This document shows positions 55,609 to 64,000 of a stretch of 64,000 nt of DNA, piece by piece; within the stretch, counting starts at the first letter, position 1; each line of letters starts with the position of its first letter. The translations under genes were made by a program, and so were the position numbers. Source of the DNA: Lotus japonicus (Eukaryota > Streptophyta > Magnoliopsida > Fabales > Fabaceae); assembly GCF_012489685.1 (NCBI RefSeq), contig NC_080046.1, forward strand, positions 25,426,223 through 25,490,222, read 5' to 3'. The notes below the pieces were generated by a model. The model made no database searches, was not told the DNA's origin, and saw only the letters and a program-made list of their open reading frames with translations.

Positions 55609-55737
55609 ATGGCGGACCGGTTCACGATGGTTCACCCTTCAGGGGAAACTAGGTTGAAGAAGCTTGATCAGGAGGACTACGGTTCAGGGGTGGTCGACCC
55701 CGCTGGCCACCGAGCGACTTACTCGAGATGGGATTAG
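55609..55737 (+). pseudogene. Truncated LTR ORF in G5 (42 aa)
   Basis: Starts MADRFTMVHPSGETR, reaches GHRATYSR, then stops. The G3 counterpart continues for 120 more residues. The join lies at CTCGAG, a motif also present downstream in G1, consistent with a ~380-base deletion between short repeats. Confidence 0.6.
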
Positions 55738-56185
55738 TGTAGGAGTAGTGTCGATGCTCTGACCGTCATGCTTCAGTTTTGGGGACAGGGTAGTTTCCTA
55801 CCGGTAGCTTTTTGTGTGGTTTCCTATGGAGATCACAGAGAGCTGGTTGGATTTAGGGGGTCTTTTCTTAGGCCGCTGGGCCAACTTGTTCTCAGATTTT
55901 GAGGTTTAGTGTTGCGGACACAGTATTTTTACCTTGGTTTGTACTTTTGCCTACGGGCGTTACTCTCTTTTACTTTCCGTCACTGGAGGTTTACTCGTGA
56001 CGTGGTTTACAACTTACAGTGGGGGCTGTAATCATATTGTATATTAGTTCTGTTATCTTCGTTTTAGAGTTTCATCTCTTTCTGTCTTAACTTACATTAT
56101 CAAAAAAAAATAATTCACGTTTTTCCGCTTAAGTTATTTCTTTGGTTACTAAAGTGACGCCACCGAAATCGGGGTGTTACATTTG

Positions 56186-56197
56186 TGGTATCAGAGC
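56186..56197 (+). other. G5 primer binding site (tRNA-iMet)
   Basis: TGGTATCAGAGC starts four bases after the LTR end. Confidence 0.93.
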
Positions 56198-56392
56198 TTG
56201 TCGAGTCTTTCGGGAGTCTTTGGGGAATAGGTCTTCTGTGCTAGGTTGTGTGACTCTGTAAAGAGTAAAAATTGATTGTCTGCAAGCGATTTGTCGCTTA
56301 GAATTGATTGAAGTTATTGCTTAATCATATTGTATAGTATGTTAGATGCTATCTTATGATGAGTACTAATTGTTTGTTTGACTAAACATAGG

Positions 56393-57214
56393 ATGGTAAG
56401 CCCTGACCGTATGGCGAAGGCAATAGCTACCATGATTGAGGCAATGATGAATCAGGCTGCTGAGGACGCTTACAGACGCGCTGAGGAGGCGGCACGTGAG
56501 CAACCTCAACCGCTAATCCAGGCGTCCAAGTACCAGCATAGTGGATTGGACCGAGCTGGAACTGGAGGACCAGTGAGATCAGGTTCTCAGGAGCACCGAC
56601 GGTGGAAGCCATACCAGCATCCTGAGGGAAGGGACCCTATTCCAGGATCACGCAAGTCGACGACCACAACTATTGGCCAGGAGGCTGTGTCATGTTTCCG
56701 TTGTGGAAAGCTTGGACACTACGCCTTTCAGTGCTCAGTGACTGGACCACAATGCTTCAAGTGCAAACAACGTGGACATTTGGCCGTGAACTGTAGGACG
56801 TTCCAAGCGTGACCGTCTGACAACAAGATGAAGGGTAAACTTCCTGCCATATCTAAAGGGGCGAGGAAGCAAGTAACGTGTTACAGGTGCAAGAAGGTGG
56901 GGCACCACTCTAACAAGTGTCCAGACGGGAGACCTCTATGTTTCAACTGCAATCGCCCGGGGCATCAAGCCAAGGATTGCAATGTAACCAGGGTTGAGCC
57001 ATCTGTGCCTACGGTAAGAGGAAGACATCCTGCTGCACGGGGAGGAGTCTATATCTCATGCGGCGAGGGAGCTGGTCGACTAGTCAGAGGAGAGCGCACA
57101 AACGATGGTAACCTTCTAACTATTCTTTCTCATTCTAGTATAATACGCTTCATTACTCTCGTAGAACGTGCAACACACCTAACTTGCCCTTACTGTCGAG
57201 CTTTGACTTTATAG
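56393..57214 (+). pseudogene. G5 capsid-less Gag with four zinc knuckles, one stop
   Basis: ATG 56393 (MVSPDRMAKAIATMIEA) aligns with the first residues of G3 Gag. It then jumps at about residue 50 to the post-capsid linker RAGTGGPVRSGSQ, so the capsid is missing. Knuckles CFRCGKLGHYAFQC and CFKCKQRGHLAVNC precede a TGA at 56810-56812. The frame resumes at 56828 with CYRCKKVGHHSNKC and CFNCNRPGHQAKDC. A protease relic follows (NLLTILSHSS), in which the catalytic aspartate is lost. The first ORF alone (139 residues) is a plausible small RNA-binding protein. Confidence 0.8.
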
Positions 57215-58746
57215 TTATTACGCCTAATAATACTTTATTTGACCGTTGCTCGTGTTTAAACTATAGAAGTTACACGAGGTTTAGAATAACACGTTAAGCC
57301 TAGAAAGTAGTTTTGCACCGGTGCGTTTAACAAGAAGCTAGAAGCTGAAGGATGAATCTCAGGGAGATTCCGTATGGATAGTATATGTATGATGTCGAGA
57401 GCGTGTAGTTCCGTAGCGGCATCATTGAGGATTTAATATCAAGATCTTTGTGACTGCTGGATGTTAGGAACTCATTGACTGTTCCAGTGGGTTTTTCTAA
57501 ATCTTCACCTTCGATGTATTAGGCCTGATCAACTTAATATTGAGGGGGTGATATTCGGAATCAGAACTGGCAATGGACTTTGATAGATGGATTGGTAAGA
57601 TTAATTTGATTGGATCGAGGATTAGTTGAGTTGGGAAGTAAAGTTTTTGTTAAGTAATTGATTTCCTTTGGGGAGGAGTTATAGTTTAAGAAATGGATAT
57701 TCATTTAAGAAGTATTGAAGAATTAAAGGACATTTGAGGTCCAAACGTGGTGAAAGTTTAGGTTTTAAGTCTATGAATTCTTGTCTTAAGTGCGTAGGAC
57801 TCAAGGTTTGTCAGGTTTTGATCGAGAGACTAAGTATCGGATTGATGGGAGGACGATCTAGTTACGGAAATAAAGAGTTAGTATTAAGATTAATACTTGA
57901 GGTTGTTATATGTGGACAAATTTCTTAGAGTCTAAGAGTGAATGGAACTTTGTTATGGAGTCCGATATTGCATGCTGGGGTTAGCAAGTGAATTTCACTA
58001 AGTTAAGTGAGGATTTAAGGGTTAAGATTGACCTTGGGAGGTGAAAATCATGTTCGAATCAGAGATTTAGTGGTGTTGGCATTAATGATTGTAGTTAAAC
58101 CTCCGAATGTTGAGGATTCGGATGATAAAATGACTAGTTAAGTTTCCTGAGGTACAACTATGGTTTGATCTTCTAGGGAATAAGTTCGGATTTGGGGGAA
58201 GTGTTAAGGATTTTAGGTAATTGTAAAGTGGGTTGTGAATAAGTGAAGGTTGGTTTTATGGTTCGAGTAAGGGAAGTCTCGAAAGAGGGGAGATGACAAC
58301 GATGGATTGTAAGATATTAAGATGATGATTAGCTTATAAGTTGCTGATGAATGGAGGTTAAAAGGGACTGGGTCTAGCGATGCACAAGGTATTAAGACTC
58401 ACGTCGAGTTTTACTTTGAGTGATGACTAAGTAGAAGATTGATTTCATGGTGCGAATGAGGATAGTTACGAAGTTGGAATCGACGTTAATGGACTAGTAG
58501 ATTCCAAGGGAATAGTTCGTCTATGAGTTATAGAGCGATTGAGTTAAGTTTTGAATCATGAGTGGAGATCACGAGGACAGGTTGAACATTCACTCTGGAA
58601 TGCCAGAGGTGTACTGAGTTTAAGCAGAATTTTTGGACGAACAAAAGTAAAGGATCAAGTGGTTAAGGTTGTGCAATTGCACGTAGCGTCAACCAATGTT
58701 ATTTCCAACATAGAACCGACACGAGTGGTCGAGCAGGACGACATAG
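57215..58746 (+). mobile_element. G5 degenerate internal region shared with G4 and G1
   Basis: No long frame. The block 57350-57600 matches the reverse complement of 41700-41960, and 58394-58640 matches 1-240. Short traces of integrase (ATTCACTCTGGAATG at 58590, the HPGM part) show it is at least partly decayed pol. Confidence 0.8.
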
Positions 58747-60438
58747 AGCTTAAAGTACTTGTTTGACCAGAAGGAGTTGAACATGAGACAACGACGCTGG
58801 ATGGAATTTCTCAAGGATTACGATATTACCTTACAATACCATCCTGGAAAGGCTAATGTCGTTGCTGATGCATTGAGCAGGAAGATGCATATCTCATCAA
58901 TGATGGTTAAGGAGCTGCAACTGCTGGAACAATTTTGAGATTTGAGCTTAGATGTGAGAGCATCTGAGGGAGAACTGAAGTTTGGGATGATCAAGATCAC
59001 CAATGGATTGATGGAAGAAATCCGAGACCAACAGTTACAAGATGAATTTTTACTCGGAAAATAAGAATTTAGTAATTCAGGGTAAGGACCCGGAATTCAA
59101 GGTAGGGAGTGACAATATCCTGCGATGCAAGGATAGAGTGTGCGTACCTAACAACCCTGACTTAAGGAGGTTGATTATGGACGAAGGTCACAAAAGCAAG
59201 TTGAGCATTCACCCTGGAATGAAAAAGATGTATCAGGACTTGAAGGTGAATTTTGGTGGCCAGGGATGAAGAGACAAGTGGCAGAATATGTAGCTGCATG
59301 TTTAATCTGTCAAAAGGCGAAGGTGGAACATCAGAAATCTTCGGGTATGCTACAAAGTTTGGATGTACCTCAATGGAAATGGGATAGCATATCGATGGAT
59401 TTTGTCGTGGCGTTGCCAAGAACTCAAAAGGGATATGATTCGATTTGGGTAATCGTGGACCGATTGACTAAGTCAGCTCATTTCATACCTGTGAGAACTA
59501 CGTACAACGTGGATAAGCTATCAGAGATTTATATAACTGAGATTGTGCGACTTCATGGAGTGCCAACAAGTATCGTTTCCGATAGAGACCCGAAGTTTAC
59601 TTCACATTTGTGGGGAGCTCTTCATAATGCTTTGGGAACGAGGCTGAGATTAAGTTCTGCTTATCATCCACAGACTGATGGGCAAACTGAGAGAACTATC
59701 CAATCATTGGAGGATTTGCTACGAGCTTGCGTGTTAGACAACAAGGGCAGTTGGGATACCCTATTGCCACTGATTGAGTTCACATACAACAACAGTTTTC
59801 ATACGACCATAGGCATGGCACCGTATGAGGCTTTGTATGGCCGCAAGTGTAGAACACCTTTATGTTGGTATCAAGATGGAGAGAATTTGTTAGTAGGACC
59901 GGAACTTCTGCAACAGACAACTGAGAAGATTAAACAGATCAGAGAGAAGATGAAGGCTTCTCAGGGTAGACAAAAGAGCTATGCAGATCAAAGGCGCAGA
60001 ACCCTGGAATTTAAAGAGGGAGATCATGTGTTTCTGCGAGTTAATCAGACTACAGGAGTTGGTCGAACAATCAAATCAAGAGAGCTTACGCCAAAGTTCA
60101 TTGGACCTTATCAGATTACTCGTCGTGTAGGACCGGTAGTTTATCAGATCGCACTACCGCCTTTTCTATCAAACATTCACGATGTATTCCATGCGACACA
60201 ACTGAGGAAGTATATTGCTGATCCGACACATGTTATCGAGCTGGATGACATTGAGTTGAAGGATAACTTGTCTTTCGAGACACCGCCAATCAGCATTGGT
60301 GACACAAGGATAAAGCAGTTGAGGGGTAAAGAGATCGAGTTAGTGAAGGTTATTTGGAACAAGGACATCGGCGATGCGACGTGGGAGCTGAAGGAAAAGA
60401 TCAAGGAACAGTACCCAGAACTTTTTACTGAACCATAA
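58747..60438 (+). pseudogene. G5 RNase H end, integrase and chromodomain
   Basis: Starts abruptly in RNase H ([19 protein letters not shown]), almost identical to G3. A CGA-to-TGA stop lies near 58937, a one-base gain near 59062 and a one-base loss in a T run near 59253. From 59266 to 60438 the frame is open for 390 residues: the second half of the zinc site, the DDE core ([34 protein letters not shown]) and a chromodomain ending KEQYPELFTEP. Intact here where G3 is frameshifted. Confidence 0.9.
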
Positions 60439-60475
60439 GTTTCGAGGACGAAACTTTCTTTTTGGAGGGTAGTAA

Positions 60476-63400
60476 TGTAAGGCCCAAGTTTTAACGTTTT
60501 GGATAAGTGAATAAAATAAAAGAGTTATTTGATTAAGATAAATTTGGGAAAGAAAAAGGTTCAGGAAAAGTCCAAGAATTTATCGAAAAACCGAAAGAGT
60601 TATAGCACGACTAACATACGCTTAATCCTAGGTCAAAGGTATTAGTGAATAGTTAATTTACGCTTTAGGACACGATGGAAACTAATTCCAAAAATCCTCA
60701 GAGAAATGTTAGAACTTCTCTTTTCCGTCCTTAAACAATCATTTCGATGCGAAATTCTGGAAAGTACGAACGTCAAATTCCAATTCTCGGAAGTTTGCCG
60801 AAACGGAATCCCTGATAGTTCGAGAAACCTAAGATCGACAGACGATGAAGACTTTTTCTATTCGGAGCTGTAAATGAAGATTCCACCCGCGTTCTCCTAT
60901 TTCTCTCAACATTCCTAATCTTTCTTCAGAAGGAAGTTTTCTCATCCGACGATCACTGCAAAAAGTAGTTTTTCGGGATAATCCGACTTACACCGACTTA
61001 TGCCGATTTTGGAATCTTTTGGTTTAATTCCAAGAATCCTGTTTTGAGTTCTGGAATTCTGTCGCCAGAACCTATCTTAGAATGCGCAGAGGAACGCGCA
61101 GGAAAAATCGGAATCGCAAAAAAATCTTTTTTCCGCTTTTTCCAAAACCTATAAATAGCTTGAAAATTAGATTTTTGCAAAAAAAATACCCATTTCCCTC
61201 CCCCAAAACCGTGAGCAGCTAGAGAGAAAGAGAGGATCCGGATTTTCGCGAATCTTTGCCCGTTTTCTTCACCGATCGTTGCTAATCGAAGACCTTGAGG
61301 TAGGTAAACTATATCTCGCTTCTGATCGTCAGATCTGTCGACTTTTTCTATGTTTTTCTGAGCTCAAAGTTTGGAGCTTTTTGTAAAACTGTTCAAATAC
61401 GCTGATTTCAGTGTCTAAACTTCTTCCCTGCATGCTCCTGAGCGTGTTCTGCGGATTAGATTTTGTCAAATGTCGACGAAATGCCGCCGGGATCAATTTC
61501 TACCTTAAATACCCATTTTTCGGTAAAGTCGCAACCTTTAAGCTCTAATCTATCGACTTGGCTTAGTGCTAGTAGGATTTGTCGTCATAAACGTCGTTGT
61601 GGACGTCTCCATCCAATCTGTTTTTCAAAAATCCAATTTTGAAATTTTGAGCTAAAAATAATGACCAAACTACCCCTATATCAGTTTTCGATCCGAAAAT
61701 TTTTCCGAGCTTAGAACCGTCTTAGTTACGGCTTATGTTAACCTAGGAACCAAGTTTGATCGAAGAAAAATCGACCCTCCCAATTAAGGAAAGTGGCCGA
61801 GAGCTATACCAAGGGGGGAGGAAATCCGACTTTTTCGAAAACTTGTCTTAACGCGTTAGATTGTCGTACCACAGAGTTTGTAATGTACCGTGTAACCCTA
61901 GGACTTATTGCTTGCTGAGTTCCTGACTCAATGTGTTGATTTCTGTGATTTTGGCTTAAGGTTCTTTTGAGGAGTTTCCTGGAGATCAAGGCGAGGAACG
62001 TGAAGGAGGTTGTGAGGAAAACGCTGGAGGAGTTACAGGTGAGGGCTACTCTCTGAATTACTAGATAATGCTTTAGGTGTCGATGAAATTCGACTTGATT
62101 TATGTGTTATGCACCTAATTGCTAAATGTCTGAAATGATTTCTGAGGCTTCGGCCGAACTTGTTGAGTACTTGATGCCATGATATTGTGTGCTAAATGAT
62201 TCACATGCTATGTGCTACATGGTTAACTTAGGATGTGTTGGAATATGCTGTTTATGCCTATTGGTTGAGCTGTTTCATTGATGTTATTCCACTCGTGCCT
62301 ATGTTTCTGGAAAGTGAGGATTACGGGCAAGTCATGCCGAATTTTTATGAGATTTTGAGAGAGTTTTGAAAGGACGAACGAAGTTCGGACCTTGTTATAT
62401 TTTAATGGATCGAGACCTTCTCAGAAATTAATTGGGATTATGGGATCCCTGAAACTCATAGGAAGTATCATAAGACTAAACGAAATCTATTTTCTCAAAG
62501 AAAATTCATAAGACATTAATCAATCTCTAAACCCCTTGAACAAATGATAACAACATTTAGATAAGAGCTTAGAGCCTGAATATTAGTCTTGAAGATATGA
62601 GAAGTGTCGTCGAGTCCAAGTCTTGAGGAAACTTACAAGTTTCCGAGTATGCTTATACTCTTTCGCTCGATGAGCAGTTTATTGTTTGGCTATCTAAAGT
62701 TTAGCCGGAGACTATAAGTTTCCAAGTACTTCGGTACCTTTTCGCTCGTTGAGCAGGTTATTGTTTGGCTATCTAAAGTTTAGCCGGAGACTATAAGTTT
62801 CCAAGTACTTCGGTACCTTTTCGCTCGATGAGCAGTTTATTGATTGGCTATCTAAAGTTTAGCCGGGAACCATGAGTTCCCAAGTACATTCTTCTTCTTT
62901 TGATTAATTCATTTTGTCGCAGAATCGACGTTTGCCTTAGGTAGGCTTTTTAGAGACAATAAGTTAGCTAGAACACGTGACGACGTGTCGAGTGAGGTCG
63001 GAGACGTTGTTTGGCTAACCACTTGCATTCATGCACTCATTTTGAGGTTAATACACGGCGGATTACCGGACCTCGGTGGATTCCAAAATGGTCATAAGAC
63101 CCGGATTTCCATATTTAGGACACTACGGTGGTCTCAGTAGCAGACGGAATGGCAGACCTACGGGTTCACTGCTGATCTGACTACTTTTGTGTGGTGTAAG
63201 AGACGCCCCGAGCGGAATGGTCCCACTTTGGCCGGTGTTAGGGCTGACTCGATGGTGTCCATCCTTCTTCCGGAATGCATTTTGTTACCCAGCATTGCAT
63301 TTCATGCAACATACATGCTGACTTAGTTGCTGAGTGTGATTGGTACCTGTTTATCCTACTTGAGGCATGCTAATTGTTATTATGATCTTTATATTCATTG

Positions 63401-64000
63401 TGATATATGCAACCCTAGGATGTTATCCCTAAACGTATAAGCCTGAGAGGCTAAATAATTATTACCCTATATATCTGGTTTTATTATTTATATAATTCTT
63501 TGGAGTTGACCCTCGCGTCTTCTGTGTGTGTTTGGGCGGACTACGCCATTGTCAGTTGAGTATGGCGGACCGGTTCACGATGGTTCACCCTTCAGGGGAA
63601 ACTAGGTTGAAGAAGCTTGATCAGGAGGACTACGGTTCAGGGGTGGTCGACCCCGCTGGCCACCGAGCGACTTACTCGAGATGGGATTAGTTAGGAGTAG
63701 GTCGATGCTCTGACCGTCATGCTTCAGTTTTGGGACAGGGTAGTTTCCTACCGGTAGCTTTTTGTGTGGTTTCCTATGGAGATCACAGAGAGCTGGTTGG
63801 ATTTAGGGGTCTTTTTCTAGGCCGCTGGGCCAACTTGTTCTCAGATTTTGAGGTTTAGTGTGCGGACACAGTATTTTTACCTTGGTTTGTACTTTTGCCT
63901 ACGGGCGTTACTCTTCTTTTACTTTCCGTCACTGGAGGTTTACTCGTGACGTGGTTTACAACTTACAGTGGGGGCTGTAATCATATTGTATATTAGTTCT
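60476..64000 (+). mobile_element. G5 3' LTR (cut by window end)
   Basis: Starts TGTAAGGCCCAAG after the purine tract GGAGGGTAGTAA. TATA box at 61150-61157, hairpin array at 62639-62875 and the truncated LTR ORF near 63562. About 130 bases of its end lie outside the window. Confidence 0.95.

Larger units (their letters stand above)
52523..56181 (+). mobile_element. G5 5' LTR (3659 bp)
   Basis: Begins TGTAAGGCCCAAG and ends GGGGTGTTACA. TATA box TATAAATA at 53197-53204. Comparing by eye with 60476-64000 I found three substitutions (near 53114, 52918 and 53986) and about eight single-base length changes. Confidence 0.95.
52523..64000 (+). mobile_element. G5: chimeric, near non-autonomous Tekay-like element
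   Basis: 5' LTR, PBS, capsid-less zinc-knuckle ORFs, a 1.5 kb degenerate region shared with G4, then RNase H end, integrase and chromodomain closely like G3, and a 3' LTR that runs off the window. The two LTRs are almost identical where both are visible, so the insertion is recent. Confidence 0.93.

Overview
The window is nuclear DNA of a flowering plant, most likely a eudicot and plausibly a legume (inference). The evidence is one intron-containing CHX-type cation/H+ antiporter gene, SIRE-type Ty1/copia with an env-like ORF, Tekay/Del-type Ty3/gypsy chromoviruses, Helitrons and a hAT-like element. Apart from the CHX gene at 12113-15183 (minus strand), almost everything is transposable elements, many nested. 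Two 100-base N runs (25513-25612 and 46585-46684) are assembly gaps inside repeats.

Layout. I call the Ty3/gypsy elements G1 to G5. 1-4249: the 3' end and 3' LTR of G1 (+), inserted into the RT of G2 (-, 4250-9986: decayed gag-pol, PBS and a 3 kb 5' LTR). G2 sits in a Tat-like element (-, 9987-11246: short LTR, PBS, deleted gag). 11276-12060: a LINE-like 3' tail and a foldback MITE. 12113-15400: the CHX gene with promoter and uORF. 15625-16591: a hAT-like non-autonomous transposon with a perfect 8-bp TSD. 16759-25512: G3 (+), the most complete chromovirus, with a 4.1 kb LTR, PBS and a gag-pol with two frameshifts and a mutated protease; its 3' LTR is lost in a gap. 25826-46584: a SIRE-like copia element S1 (-) with 3' LTR, an antisense ORF, env-like ORF, intact pol, and a gag split by G4. 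35957-46399: G4 (-), a complete 10.4 kb non-autonomous element with near-identical LTRs and a GATTT target duplication. 46808-52300: two decayed Helitrons. 52523-64000: G5 (+), a chimeric, nearly non-autonomous element whose 3' LTR runs off the window.

How the parts relate. G1, G4 and G5 share a degenerate internal region that replaces most of pol. G4 and G5 also lost the capsid part of Gag but kept, and multiplied, the zinc knuckles; they would depend on proteins from a relative such as G3. The 3' part of G5 was acquired from a G3-like element at a visible junction.

The most unusual signal is an array of short palindromes about 2 kb into the LTR of every G element. Units have a constant loop and stems whose two arms change together (G2, G3, G4, G5), while the loop sequence differs between families. 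This looks like a structured RNA or DNA cassette that is retained by position and fold while its sequence turns over. Further candidates are an ORF inside the LTR shared by diverged families, and an antisense coiled-coil ORF with its own TATA box in S1.
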